NCBI RefSeq assembly: GCF_964355755.1
Contig: NC_092672.1
Span: 26,840,501-26,904,500, forward strand
Direction of reading: 5' to 3'
DNA from: Antedon mediterranea
Lineage: Eukaryota; Echinodermata; Crinoidea; Comatulida; Antedonidae
DNA: 64,000 nt
Under the pieces are notes generated by a model, which was not told the DNA's origin, did no database searches, and saw nothing but the letters and a program-made list of their open reading frames with translations. A program made the position numbers and the translations under genes. Below, piece by piece: positions 1 to 12,755 of the stretch. Within the stretch, counting starts at the first letter, position 1; the number at the start of each line of letters is the position of its first letter.

Positions 1-1510
1 GCGAAAAAAACTGATACCCAATCACAGACTGCGAAACAAACTGATACACCTAATAACAGACTGCGAAACAAATTGATACCCAATCACGAGCTGCGAAACA
101 AACTGATACCCAATCATAACCGCGAAACAAACTGATACCCAATCATGACCACGAAACAAACTGATACCCAATCACGAGTTGCAAAACAAACTGATACCCA
201 ATCATGACCACGAAACAAACTGATACCCAATCATGACCACGAAACAAACTGATACCCAATCATGACCACGAAACAAATTAATACCCAATCATGACTGCGA
301 AACAAACTGATACCCAATCATGACCGAGAAACAAACTGATACCCAATCATAACCGCGAAACAAACTGATACCCAATCATGACCACGAAACAAACTGATAC
401 CCAATCATGACCGCGAAACAAACTGATACATCCAATCATAACCGCGAAACAAACTGATACCCAATCACGAGCTGCGAAACAAACTGATACCCAATCATAA
501 CCGCGAAACAAACTGATACCCAATCATGACCACGAAACAAACTGATACCCAATCACGAGTTGCAAAACAAACTGATACCCAATCATGACCACGAAACAAA
601 CTGATACCCAATCATGACCACGAAACAAACTGGTACCCAATCATGACCACGAAACAAATTGATACCCAATCATGACTGCGAAACAAACTGATACCCAATC
701 ATGACCGAGAAACAAACTGATACCCAATCATAACCGCGAAACAAACTGATACCCAATCATGACCACGAAACAAACTGATACCCAATCATGACCGCGAAAC
801 AAACTGATACATCCAATCATAACCGCGAAACAAACTGATACCCAATCACGAGCTACGAAACAAACTGATACCCAATCACGAGCTGCGAAACAAACTGATA
901 CCCAATCACGAGCTGCGAAACAAACTGATACCCAATCATGACCGCGAAACAAACTGATACACCCAATCATGACCACGAAACAAACTGATACACCCAATCA
1001 TGACCGCGAAACAAACTGATACACCCAATCATGACCGCGAAACAAACTGATACCCAATCATTACCACGAAACAAACTGATACCCAATCATGACCGCGAAA
1101 CAAACTGATACCCAATCATGACCACGAAACAAACTGATACCCAATCATGACCGCGAAACAAACTGATACCCAATCATTACCACGAAACAAACTGATACCC
1201 AATCATGACCGCGAAACAAACTGATACCCAATCATGACCGCGAAACAAACTGATACCCAATCATGACCGCGAAACAAACTGATACCCAATCATGACCGCG
1301 AAACAAACTGATACCCAATCATGACCACGAAACAAACTGATACCCAATCATGACCGCGAAACAAACTGATACCCAATCATGACCACGAAACAAACTGATA
1401 CCCAATCATGACTGCGAAACAAACTGATACCCAATCAAAACCGCGAAACAAACCGATACACCCAATCAGAGGCTGCAAAACTAATTGATACCAAATTACG
1501 GGCTGCGATA
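1..1510. repeat. 29-bp satellite array with 381-bp higher-order repeat
   Basis: About fifty head-to-tail copies of a 29-bp unit built on GAAACAAACTGATACCCAAT plus a variable end (CATGACCGC, CATGACCAC, CACGAGCTGC). Some units are 31 bp because they read GATACATCC or GATACACCC. Unit variants recur in the same order: the block beginning CACGA at 85 restarts at 466 and again at 847, exactly 381 bp apart, so roughly 13 units were amplified together. The array begins before the window and decays after about 1440. Short open frames on the minus strand here are repeat translations, not genes. Confidence 0.97.
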
Positions 1511-2940
1511 CCCAAGTCTTTTATGAATCTTAATGTATTTCATGTTTTGAAGTCTATATCATAGGTTAAGCCTATTTTCCACTAGGAAAATCTGTTCATT
1601 GCGTGTCTGCTGAGCTTTTACATTCATATGAGTGCACATGAACGTGTCATACCTCATTTCCTGAGCTCTGATTGTTTGCAAAAAGTAGAAACAATTCAAA
1701 TTACCATTTTTGCTGAAGCAAAAAATCGCAGAAAGGGATTATGAAAATAGAAACATGATGCGTATGCGTATATTAAAGCTTACGCTTTCGATTCGAACAT
1801 AATCGCCTAGGGAGGAGCACAAAGTACAGTACACAAAGAGTTCAGAAACAACAGAAGTTAGAGTCATCTGTAGAGATTTGGAGATGATTATATTTCTATG
1901 TTTAAATTTTAATGATTTTTCCTTTTAAATTATTGGCATTACGTGACATACATTTATAATGTCAACATGCCTTGTAGAATAACACCTATAGGTGTGAAAA
2001 TGAAATTTTAACAATAATGCAATTCTACTATTTTTTTTCTCTCACTACACATTCTGTACTTTATAAAGAATATTTTATCTATATCTTCAACAAATAATAA
2101 TGTACATTTAATGTGGAGATTCTAATGAGGATTGACGAATCTGTTGCCATTTTTTAACTTTCTGTAAATGCACTCAAGAGTTGCTTGGGAGAAACTTTCA
2201 GTTAAAACATTCTTTAGTTTTATTTATTTTTTACATAACTTATATCAATTGATTTTCTCTTGTCTTTTTAAATACTTCAACATTGTAGATTTTTTTTAAT
2301 GTGCCATTAAAATTATGCTGGAAGTTTAGCCCTTACGTTTAACTTTTATATTTAATTTGTTTTCGTTTAGATTTTGTAGTTTGTAGTTGTGACCACAGTT
2401 TATGGTTTCACGTCATGTAAAAATAATTTTGAAGTTTGTATTCAATAGTTTGTGAGTGCCACCATTTGAATATATTTTACAAAAATTATTAAGTTTAAGT
2501 TTAGTTGTGTAGTTTGTATTTGACCGCAATAAAGCATATCGCATAAATAAAATAATAAATTATTTACAAAAAATGCTTTACCATACTACTTACCTTTCAC
2601 AAATGTTCTCAAAGTCATTATGAAATGATATATGTATGAGAGTGTACATGATAATAATGTTGCCACTCTCATACGATCAGTCCTCATATAATAATGTGTT
2701 GCCTTTGTCCCAAAAGCCTTATTTGTCCCAGTTGCCGTGTCATAGTTTCTGTGAACCATACTGCATAGATTTCTAAATACATTAACTTGTTATGAAAAAC
2801 GTTCAATATGATACAGAAAAAGACTAATTAAAAAAAATATTGTAATGTTAGGAGATATTGTCCCCTGAAAAAAATCCTCTTTTTAAAATGTTTTTGTTGA
2901 TGCCATTTAATGTCACATAGTTGTTCACTTTGACCAAAAA
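1511..2940. other. AT-rich DNA without a recognisable gene
   Basis: I see no long open frame, splice-flanked coding segment, tRNA or clear transposon end in this stretch on either strand. It contains A/T homopolymers and stop-rich frames only. Confidence 0.6.
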
Positions 2941-3345
2941 CTTGTTCATGAGTAAACAACCTTTTTTTTAAATATGCAATATATTTTGTAATAGATCATC
3001 ACAAAAAATATGCAGAAAATAATGTAAACATATATGAGATTCTGTAATTGTTGTTTATGTAACATTGAATGTCAATAAAGGTGGTGGTTAACAACAAAAT
3101 ATAAAAAAAAAATGGTTCAAAAATATTTACCTAAAAAAACTGGTTCATGAGTAAACCACCTAATTTTTCTTAAATATGCAATATATTTTGTAATAGATAC
3201 ATAACAAAAAATATGCAGAAAATAATGTAAACATACATGAGATTCTGTAATTGTTGTTTATCTAACATTGAATGAATAAAGGTGGTGGTTAACCACAAAA
3301 TATAAAAAAAAAACTGGTTCAAAAATTATTTACCTAAAAAATCTG
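2941..3345. repeat. Tandem duplication, about 199-bp period
   Basis: Two adjacent copies of a roughly 199-bp AT-rich segment. Each begins near CATGAGTAAAC (2947 and 3146) and contains AATATGCAATATATTTTG, AAATAATGTAAACAT and GGTGGTGGTTAAC in the same order. The copies differ by scattered substitutions and small indels, so the duplication is not brand new. No coding content. Confidence 0.85.
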
Positions 3346-3519
3346 GAATTTAAAGCAAAATGAATTAATCAATTATTAGACAGATTTTACTATGAGACAT
3401 ACATTAATAAATGGCCAAATCACTGCTGTGTAAGTGCCATGTCCTCTACTGTAAGTGCCTACTATTAGTTTCAGACCTTCCCCAAGAGTACGAAAGGGGA
3501 ATACCAAAACAGTATAAAG

Positions 3520-3963
3520 CCTTGGTTACTCTATCAAACTTTATGTGACAAAAAAATGTGATGTGCCCATATATAGACATGCATGATGTCATATCACTAG
3601 AAATGTTTACCGATATATTTTTTGTGCCAGAATTTTATATATTTTTTAATCTTGTAAATAAATCATTGTGATAAAAAAGACTAGACTGATCAGATGAGTA
3701 CATTATATTTCAATTCATTTTTGTATATAATATTAATATTCTCTTTATGTAATGTATTTTATCTTGTTTTAAATATTGTTATACTGTAATTGTATTTTGT
3801 AGGGGTTTTGGATACTTTTGTGTTTTGGCGCATTGTTGCTGTCGCAACCCCTAGACTAATTGTGTCAAATAAATAATGGAAATGAAAAAATTAAAATATT
3901 TGGGCATCCACTACCATTTGGGCATCACACTTTTTTGTCAAACTAGTTTGATAGTGTAGACAG
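3520..3963. mobile_element. TA-flanked MITE, copy 1, split by a LINE 3' end
   Basis: The ends match two other copies in the window (12626-12755 and 54889-55031): an outer CTATCAAACT arm followed by AAAAATGTGATGTGCC on the left, and the reverse complement ending TTTGATAGTGTAGACAG on the right. In the other copies the arms lie about 140 bp apart. Here about 300 bp intervene, ending in AAATAAATAATGGAAATG at 3868-3890, the look of a LINE 3' tail. I infer a LINE fragment inserted into the MITE. Confidence 0.6.
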
Positions 3964-5417
3964 CAGGCCCGTAGCCAGGGGGGGTTTTTATGGTTCGGGC
4001 GAACCCCCCTTTACAGCGAACCCCCCTTAACCGACTGCGAACCCCCATCCCCGACATGCTCAATACCTCACCCTCATCTCCGAAAATCGTCCAAATACGT
4101 GCCCCACAGTACAAAAAGTTGTTCGTAAATTAAAAAATTCGTAAACTCGTTCGGAATAACTCATACAGTACCTTTTTCCCTGTATGGCGTACTTCGAGCG
4201 ATATAGTCTGTAAAGAGTTGCAAATGAATTGCGGATTTTAACCTGAAAAATAAATGTTTGGTCCCTGCATCATGGAGTAAATATTCTTTACTCCATGCCT
4301 GCATGTAACATGATATTGACGCGTCTCACAGCGAGCTGGGGGACGAACGATTCGTACAAAGGACACCGCCAGACAACTGCGTACCAATTGTTTAGATCAC
4401 TGGCAGTCAGGCAGCATGCATAAAGTATATAGCCTTCCGACATACATCAGTATTTATGTGTGGCTATGAAGTATAATGTATCATAGAGGATTATAGTGAT
4501 TATTAATATTTTACACTATAATATCTATGGTATCATGTACTGTAGTTCACATTATGGCATCCTATTATTTTTTTTAGACCACCAGCCGATACGTACTCAA
4601 ATGTATCAATATCACCTATTTACATTGGCATATTTAATTTCCTCAACAAATTGCTGTAAATAAATATTATAGATAGAGCTATAATAAGAATTGCTTTTGC
4701 CTTCACCCAGTGTGCTTTTTTCGGGGCTTCTCCTAGACGTACGTTCGCATTGAACTTGAACGCAAAACAAAATATCGAGTAATTGAATTGAATTGAAATT
4801 TATATTTATACTGGGTAACCTCTTCAGTCAAAGACTGGTCTCCCAGAGGGCCCAGTTGGTGATCAGTGGCTGTGATGTACTAATACACCGGGGTAACCCC
4901 CTACTCGTCTCGAAAGATGTACTAGGTTCTTTAAAGTGCACACGTGCTAGATGTGTACACTGGACCTACGGTTTATAGTCCTTATCCGAGAAGACTCGTT
5001 CTACCACCAGAACCATGGAGCGAGTGAGCCTCGAACCCTTGCCGATGTTATGGCTACGTAATTACGGTTCCACTGTCTTAACCGCTCGGCCACTCACTCA
5101 CTCAAGTAAGTGTAACTCGAGTAACTCGAGTAAATGATCAAACAATCGGCGGTTCCGCACAGAGCACGCGCATCTAACATACGGCAACAAATGTAATCGT
5201 TTAAATAGTCCACGAGTCCAAGTACGATCGTTTTGCTCATTGGTAGCATGCTGCATGAGAGTGTCTTTTCCGGCCATCTAGGGGTGTCATTTAACAAAAT
5301 TTGCTTCGCCTCAGGCCCCACCCCAGGGGGGGGGGAGGGGTAGGTAGGTATGGGGGTGGGGGTGACCCAAATACTTAGTGTGCGAACCCCCCTTGACAGA
5401 TCCTGGCTACGGCCCTG
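3964..5417. mobile_element. hAT-like DNA transposon, non-autonomous
   Basis: The left end reads CAGGCCCGTAGCCAGG and the right end is the reverse complement of CAGGGCCGTAGCCAGG. Just inside both ends is GAACCCCCCTT. The direct repeat GACAGCA lies at 3959-3965 and 5418-5424. The CAG..GCCGTAGCCAGG terminus resembles hAT elements, but the visible duplication is 7 bp rather than 8, so the boundary or the class is uncertain. No transposase frame is present. It sits at the outer edge of the MITE ending at 3963 and carries a SINE inside (4790-5100). Confidence 0.65.
4790..5100 (-). repeat. tRNA-derived SINE, minus strand
   Basis: On the minus strand the sequence starts with a Leu/Ser-tRNA-like head. 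An A-box-like TGGCCGAGCGG is encoded at 5082-5092 and a B-box-like GGTTCGAGGC at 5028-5037, a promoter arrangement typical of RNA polymerase III SINEs. The body contains GGGGTTACCCCGGTGTATTA in minus orientation. A more decayed relative at 17865-18075 shares the body segment around ACACCAGAGTAACCCC, so this is a dispersed family. Exact 3' end not determined. Confidence 0.65.
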
Positions 5418-5424
5418 GACAGCA

Positions 5425-6685
5425 ACCACATCCTAAAGGATTGACCAATAAAAAATGTGTAGCCATATACAGTACTGTACACTCAAACTGTCAATTTTGT
5501 TAACTGTATTAAAATTAGAATTCTTCCAAGGTTAGTTAAATAATATTATGCGGTCATGGACCCAGATTAAGAACTTTACCTTTAGGCTGGCCAAATGAGG
5601 TAGAATGAAATCTATTGGAACATTGTTCCCACAGAAACAAAGGTACAAATACAATTAGCATGCAGTGAGTGTAAACTTGTAACAAAAGATGTTTTTTTGA
5701 CAAAAACATTGTGAATGGTCAAATGAAAGTTAAATGGTATTGCGTCATAGAGAAGATATTTGAAATTACTTTTGATTTTGACATTAACAAGAAGTATATT
5801 TATTTGAAAAATGTGGCTAAAATTTGTTTTACTTATTTGAAATTCTCATAAAAAACACAAAAATAAGCATAAACAAGGCAACATCAATAACAAAAGTTAA
5901 ATCAGAATAAGATTTTAAACTGTGAAATTTAAGAAAATAACAATAACATTTTACAATTAACAACACTTTCTGAAAGCCTTTGTATAAAAATCCAGAATAA
6001 GACACTATAAATAAATTGAATGTCGGCAAACTATGGACTGCAAAATTACACTTGTTTAGGGCTGTGGAGCAGGTTTCAGAAATTGAAAAAAAAATGTTAA
6101 CAAATGTTTTAATAAAAAAAAAATTGTTGGTTTAACAGTTTGGAGAAGTCTCCTGGAGTCACTAGTGGCTAATAAAGTGACCTCTCCCTTAAATAATCAC
6201 AAAGACAAATATATACACAAGATACTCTACACAAAAAAAAGTCTTATTACAAAAGTCTTTGGGAGTGGAGTTGTTCTGTCATAAGAACAAAATCTTCCAA
6301 TCTGACAGGATTTCAAACAGCTACAAAAAAAAAAACCAGCAAAAGTGTCAAGATGATGAATGGTGTTTGATGTTTCACCAATTCTTGTCAGTTCTGTGAA
6401 TTTAATTTATCTTACAGAAAATGTTAGTAAATACGCCAAAGAAAGGGACGAAATAATGCATGTTGCTAGACTCGATATGTTTTGTTTTATGAAAGTGCGC
6501 CATTTTTAATAACATTCTGATGTACGTAGCCGATTAATTTTGGGTTGTTTCGTGCATGAATTTATTCATTTGTGAACAAGAGGGTGGAGCATTGTAATAA
6601 TGAAGGAAAATTAAGAGTTGAGAAGATGAATCTAAACAGGCAGGACTATTAACAAATAATATATGATATATTTGTTAATATTATT
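5425..6685. other. Non-genic stretch
   Basis: No supported gene or RNA. Short frames lack splice context and family resemblance. Several A-runs are present, and no terminal inverted repeats were recognised. Confidence 0.5.
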
Positions 6686-7225
6686 AAACACAACAGGCAT
6701 AGAAATAAATTCCAAACCGCTCGGTGATACATACACCGAAAATTATTTAATTAATTTTTGAAACGATAAAGATGAGGAAATCTGTGAGAATGAGAAAAAG
6801 TCGCCCCAACCGAGACTCGAACTCGGACCGTCTGCTTGATATGCAGTTGCCCTAACCATTAGACCACTGGGGCTTTCATGGTATTGTTCTTTAACTCGAT
6901 CGGATAACGACCCTTTAACATTCTCGGCGTGGTACGGTTGGAACACAACTAGTCCTCAGTTGTACGCACGCGCACCAGAGATCAAATTGATACGCCCTCA
7001 TCTATAATTCAGTATATTTATTCACTAAGCGGGATCTCGAGAGATACTTTTATATATATATAAACACAACAGGCATAGAAATAAATTCCAAACCGCCCGG
7101 TGATACACCGAAAATTATTTAATTTTTTAAACGATAAAGATGAGGAAATCTGTGAGAATGAGAAAAAGTCGCCCCAACCGAGACTTGAACTCGGACCGTC
7201 TGCTTGATATGCAGTTGCCCTAACC
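6686..7225 (-). repeat. Pair of tRNA-headed repeats (6686-6873 and 7062-7225)
   Basis: Both copies start (plus-strand view) with AACACAACAGGCATAGAAAT, continue through CGATAAAGATGAGGAAATC and end in the tRNA-like sequence. The second copy stops inside the D loop after CCCTAACC at 7225. Truncation at the 5' (tRNA) end fits retroposition of a SINE; a local duplication is the alternative. A short TA run (7052-7061) precedes copy 2. Confidence 0.6.
6802..6873 (-). tRNA. tRNA-like gene or tRNA-derived repeat head, anticodon AUC (Asp codon)
   Basis: The 72-nt minus-strand sequence folds as a cloverleaf: acceptor GCCCCAG paired with TTGGGGC, D arm GTCT/GGGC, anticodon stem CTGC/GCAG with loop ATATCAA, and T arm CCGAG/CTCGG around TTCGAGT. 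The anticodon would be AUC, reading GAU (Asp). Animal tRNA-Asp normally uses GUC, and position 27-43 is an A-A mismatch. About 115 bp of downstream flank is repeated with a truncated copy at 7062-7225. A SINE or tRNA-derived repeat head is therefore as likely as a working tRNA. Confidence 0.55.
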
Positions 7226-8440
7226 CTAATATTATTGTAATGATTCTATTATTTGTAAATATTATGTAATATTGTGTATATGATTATAGAATATAGTGTT
7301 ATTCGATATTATCATTTCGTTATATTTGTTAATATAGATACTAATAAATGAATTGAGTTTCATAACATTAAAAAATTCAAATATATTCAATCCTACTGTA
7401 TATGTTTTTACATGTTTTTGTAGGCGAGTGGTATCACATATCTTCAGCCAAATTATTTAGATGATGCGAATTGTCCATAACGATTACTGACATTTTTTGT
7501 TATCAGTCGATCTAGGTATCTTTAAAAATATATAATCTTTGTGTCACTTGATTGGAAGATTGTGGGTCACATGATATTCAAGACATATACTATTGAACTC
7601 TTGCGTCAGAGGGAAATGTGTTACACAGAACATACAATGCATGGCTACTTACTGTGCATTCGACAATCAACCTGTAGTGTCACGCCCTCTATAAATGTTC
7701 TATTCTTCGCGTCCAATTCAATTACGGCCTTCTCAAATGGTTTAGGCCTTGGCCTATCCTCTCGTTAAAAATAGGTGTGTTATAAAACATATAAGGGATG
7801 TTTTATTCATGTAATGTTACAAAATAATTTAATTCGGTGAAAGATGAAAGGTTCTATTTTCAACTCATGAAATTATTTTTAGCAGTGTACTACATTCATA
7901 TATAATAGTTGTAACATGTGATCATTTCAATGGATTTAATGGCTGTTGTGAGTCTATTTCCATAAAACATAACAAACAAGAAAAAAAAGCCCTGCTACGT
8001 ATTTCATTGATCATTTCATTCTATCGAAAAATACAATGTCTCTTTCAATATTTGTATCGAGTCCTTTAATTTTGGAGTTTATTAATTAAGTAATTAAGTT
8101 AAATTAATTAGCTTTTCTACTTACATATAATAATTCTTGTCTGTTGCTATGAGTCAATTATAACATGGTTGTTCATTTTATTAAAATTGTATTAACATTT
8201 CACAAGTGTGGTACTGGTAGAATATCAAATCCATAAACAAAACCACTGTCAGCTTGATTTCATATATTTATAACCTAATATGATTAGAGTGGGTTTGCAT
8301 TACATTTATACTGCAGTTGTTAAAATTACATCTTGTCATATTTTATAGTCATAGAGGATACATTACATTTGATAAAATGTCAACAAATGTCATTGTTTAT
8401 TTGTATTGGCCTCAATAAAAATTTCAATGATCAAATGAAT
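7226..8440. other. AT-rich DNA without a recognisable gene
   Basis: No supported coding exon or RNA. Short open frames near 7541-7768 lack any family signature. Confidence 0.5.
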
Positions 8441-10065
8441 AGACAGCAAAATACTGATGAATAAGATTATCATTATATTAACAATGAAGATAACTATATA
8501 TTCTTATGGAATTGATAACAATGTATGTAGATAATGCATGATGTGAATTATTATATGAATCGACAAAATGGCAGAAAAATACTGATGCATAAGATGATAA
8601 TATTGATTATGATAATACCATTATTTTATCAATTTTAATGATAATAATAATATTGATAATAATGAAGATGACTATATAACCATAATATTGATAATAATGA
8701 AGATGAATATAACCATAATATTGATAACAATGAAGATGAATATAACCATAATATTGATTACAATGAAGATGACTATAATCATAATATTGATAACAATGAA
8801 GATGACTGTAATCATAATATTGATAACAATGAAAACGACTATAACCATAATATTGATAACAATAAAGAATATGACTATCATAATATTAATAACAATGAAG
8901 ATGACTATAATCATAATATTGATAACAATGCAGATGACTATAATCATAATATTGATAACAATGCAGATGACTATAATCATAATATTGATAACAATGAAGA
9001 TGACTATAATCATAATATTGATAACAATGCAGATGACTATAATCATAATATTGATAACAATGAAGATGACTATAACCATAATATTGATAACAATGAAGAT
9101 GACTATAATCATAATATTGATAACAATGAAGATGACTATAATCATAATATTGATAACAATGAAGATTACTATAATCATTATATTGATAACAATGAAGATT
9201 ACTATAATCATTATATTGATAACAATGAAGTTGACTATAATCATAATATTGATAACAATGAAGATGACTATAATCATAATATTGATAACAATGAAGATGA
9301 CTATAATCATAACATTGATTAACAATAAAGATGACTATAATCATAATATTGATAACAATGAAGATGACTATAATCATAATATTGATAACAATGCAGATGA
9401 CTATATTCATAATATTGATAACAATGAAGATGACTATAATCATAATATTGATAACAATGAAGATGACTATAATCACAATATTGATAACAATGAAGATGAC
9501 TATAATCATAATAACAACAATTTTTCAACTTTTTCTGTATTTAAGTTTGTTTCATTTTTACACTCTAGGGGGTCGGAGAGTCTTTTTGACAATCCCTTCT
9601 ACCCCCTAAAGTGCTCTGTACCTTATGATTTTTATTATTTATAAAAAACAAAATAAATGAAATGAAATTGCAATAAAGACGACTATTTCCATAATATTTA
9701 CAACAGTGTAGGTGACTATATGCATGACATTGATGAAAACAATGAAAATGACTATATGATGACTATAACTCATGGAATCAATATTAATGAAGATGACTAT
9801 TTTCATAATAATTGATAACAATGAAGATGACTATAGGGATGATATTGATAACAATGAATATCACAATAAAACACATGATATTGATGACAATGAAGATGAC
9901 TATACATTGATGGAAATAATAATAATCAAGTTGGCTATAATTATATTATATTTATGAGTATAATTGAACTTGATATTGATAACATTAACAATGAGGATGA
10001 CACACACATGATATTGATAAAAAATGAAGATGACTGTACAATTGATATTGATGACAATTTATTCA
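8440..10065. repeat. 33-bp satellite with decayed flanks
   Basis: The core at about 8640-9515 is some 26 copies of a 33-bp unit built on GATAACAATGAAGATGACTA followed by TAATCATAATATT. The period is a multiple of three and several frames lack stops, so long periodic frames appear on both strands. These are artefacts of the repeat, not proteins. Degenerate GATGACTAT/ATTGATAAC motifs extend to about 8440 and 10065, so the original array was longer. A LINE 3' fragment interrupts it at 9555-9665. Confidence 0.95.
9555..9665 (+). mobile_element. LINE 3'-end fragment
   Basis: The segment containing CTTTTTGACAATCCC, AAAGTGCTCTGTACCTTATG and the terminal AAATAAATGAAATGAAAT matches the 3' end of the minus-strand LINE remnant at 38860-39690. 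There CTTTTTGACAATCCC, TACCTTGTG and AAATAAATGAAATGAAA occur in the same order. It is a 5'-truncated copy of that family that landed in the satellite. Confidence 0.6.
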
Positions 10066-10246
10066 ATACAAGCATGATTAATATTAATTGCTAACAGTTC
10101 ATAGAATAGATGAAATAAGCACATGTCTTGTACAAACAATATATGATAACAGTAATTGAACTAATAATAATTAATTATTAAATAATGAAGAGTCAAAATA
10201 GTAACATATTAAAATAGTTGAAACTAGAGGGTACTCGGAGAGTACA

Positions 10247-10771
10247 AACCTCCGCCTACTGTAAAATTCCCGTACATAAAATGTCCCCGGAAAATATATA
10301 TATATTTTTTTAATTGTATTTAATACGTCTAAGTCTAAATAGGCTAACTGCACACTACACAGTTGTGGATGAGAGTTCGGTCTAATGGTTATGTATCCAG
10401 CCTCTCACAGTTGAGATAGCTGGTTCAAGTCCTGCTGAGGTTTTTTTTTTTTTTTTTTTTTTTGTGGACCTTGATCTTTGACTCTGACCCTTCAAAATGT
10501 AACCACAATTATATGGTGAGTCATTGATAATTGTGGCTAGTTTGGTGAGAATCGGATAAAAACTGTGGTCTTTAGGCAGTAAAATAGTTTTTTTGTTAGT
10601 TGTGACCTTGGCCTATGACCTTTTCCCCTCAAAATCGAACTCGTTCGAGCTTTTGGGGCATAGATCATTGTGGCCAAATTTGGATGAAAACTGTGGCCTC
10701 CAGGCTGTTCACAGACACACACACACACAAACATACAGGGGTGAAAACATAACCTCCTTGGCGGAGGTAAT
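10247..10771. repeat. Interspersed element with short ACCTCCGCC inverted ends
   Basis: Starts ACCTCCGCCTAC and ends GGCGGAGGT, a 9-bp terminal inverted repeat. The interior has two related halves with TGACCTT-type motifs and ACTGTGG, plus a (CA)n run at 10717-10728. A tRNA-like segment (TCTAATGGTTATG then GGTTCAAGTCC, 10380-10432) followed by a T23 run lies inside and may be a separately inserted SINE head. No coding capacity. Confidence 0.45.
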
Positions 10772-12625
10772 AAGAGGAACATAAATGAATGTATGATGTA
10801 CAGAAAAGTTTGAATTGTTCACAATAGAATTATGCTTCTACAGTAAATCAGATCCTAACCAAATTGTATTTAAACATAATTTTAAATTTTAGGAACTGTT
10901 ATATTTTTTTTGAATAAATATTACGAAAACAAAACAAATTTTTTATTGTATTCATTGAGATACATACTAGTGGTGTAAAATTGGAGGTCCTTTTTAAATT
11001 CCGAATATAGAAGAATAGGGTTTTCCATAAAACCCACATAAAAAAGGATGTCAATCAATTTGTAGAGTGGTCCCTAATTAGAGGGAAGCTTTAAAAAGAT
11101 CGTTTAATCCATATACAATTGATATATAAAATAGCAGAATGATTTGGTTAATTTAGTAGATTACATATTACCAATTGATACATATACTTCAACACTGTTT
11201 TTGTTACAAGCACTGTACAATTGGTAAATATGTGTCTTCCGAGGTCCATTAGTAAATGAATAAGTAAACAAGATAGCTGATACTATTTTCAATTCACTAA
11301 TTGTACCTTGAGGTTATAGTGTTTTCAATCAGTGTCCGGTGAAGTAATGTATTAGTAGATTTATCATCCAATTTAATCCGATATACGGCGACTTTTATTG
11401 TAAAATGTGAGGCATAAATATCAAGTTTTATTTTTCAGCAGCACACAGCTAGGCCAACTATTTGTTTTTCAATCTTAAATGGCTCAATTAAAAAAGTTAA
11501 TGTATAAGAAAGATAATAGGTATGTTTACGCGCTCTTTTCCCTATCATAGTAAAATATAGTCTAACAACTGGTTTAACTTGTTCTGTGACCGATAGGTCT
11601 ATGGTATAACATTAATTCAAATGGAGCTCTGGTATTTCATTTATATTGGAGTTAACAACACAGAGGTATAACAAAATTATCATTTAGATTAGCTTTAAAT
11701 CTGCTCGATAATATGCCGAAATCTAGTGGTGTGGGTGTGTGTGTGTGTGAACACTATTCTACTAACTCATACTGTAAACTTTAGTGTGAACACCATTGGG
11801 GCAGAGTGAGTTTTTATTTAAAAGATAAGTCATTGAACAATCTTGGTTGGTTTAAATCCTTCTGGTTACATATTTCTCAATACATTTTCCATCCAATTTT
11901 TAAAATATTCACATTTTTTACATTGAAATCGCATAATTAAAATGGGGTTTAACATGAACTACACCACAGTGTAGTAGGAGTTCGCATAAATAAAAACGGT
12001 ATCTCACAGATAATAAAATAACACTAGATAGCTATTAATTGCTTTATTGTTTCTTAATTATTCATAAAAACATACGACTTTTAACATTTGTATGCACATT
12101 ATCTTTTAATAGCTCATTGTCTTTCAATTACTTCATGATTTGATTAACATTATCTTTTTTAAATATGTTATCAAAATATCACTAAATCAGTTATATCATA
12201 GTTAGATTTAAATATTATAATCTCTATTAAAATATTTTAATAAAACTTTTCATTTTGTTTTAAAGCAAAATTTTTTGTTAGTATAATTTGTATATTAAGC
12301 ATGATCAATAAATTAAATTCTGGTAACAATTATCTGTAACAACATAGTAAAACTATTAGTAAGGCAAAAATAATTAAAACGTGCAAAAATGCACCATATA
12401 CCAAATATAGTCCCATACTCAAATGTATGCTTGTACAGACATGATGTTATATAAAATTCAGTATCTTTAAATATTAGAGTGTGGGCCTACTAATTCTCTT
12501 CACATTTCATATCAAGGTCCCCTGGGACTATACTTAATCATATACAGTAATTTTTGTGCAATCACGTTGATTGCCAAAAGCTAATATGCTTGTCCAAATG
12601 GGTGTTGCTTTTGTTTTTTCACATT
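10772..12625. other. Non-genic AT-rich stretch
   Basis: No supported coding exon, RNA or transposon end. A short GT run lies at about 11736-11748. Confidence 0.5.
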
Positions 12626-12755
12626 AAGCTCTCTCTACACTTTCAAACTAGTTTTAAAAAAAAAGTGTAATGTGCTCAAATATGGTAGTGATATGACATC
12701 ATCATGTCCACATCACATTTTTGAAACATAATGGTTGATAGTGTAGACAGGGATT
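12626..12755. mobile_element. TA-flanked MITE, copy 2
   Basis: Inverted arms TCTACACTTTCAAACTAG and TTGATAGTGTAGACAGG enclose GTGATATGACATCATCATG. The layout matches the copies at 3520-3963 and 54889-55031. The boundary context TAAG..TTTA allows a TA target, as in Tc1/mariner-type MITEs. No coding sequence. Confidence 0.65.

Noticed and set aside
728-997. 89-residue minus-strand frame with repeated DWVSVCF
   Set aside because: It arises from the 29-bp satellite and does not extend through the array.
1-1510. CRISPR array
   Set aside because: Units of 29 bp are contiguous with no unique spacers, and the genome is eukaryotic. It is a satellite.
6743-6946. 67-residue frame containing SPSGLMVRATAYQADGPSSS
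   Set aside because: This is the translated tRNA-like sequence at 6802-6873, a common source of spurious proteins.
8672-9644. Long periodic open frames of about 210-320 residues on both strands
   Set aside because: They are translations of the 33-bp satellite, whose period is a multiple of three. The same array is open in several frames on both strands, so none is evidence of a gene.
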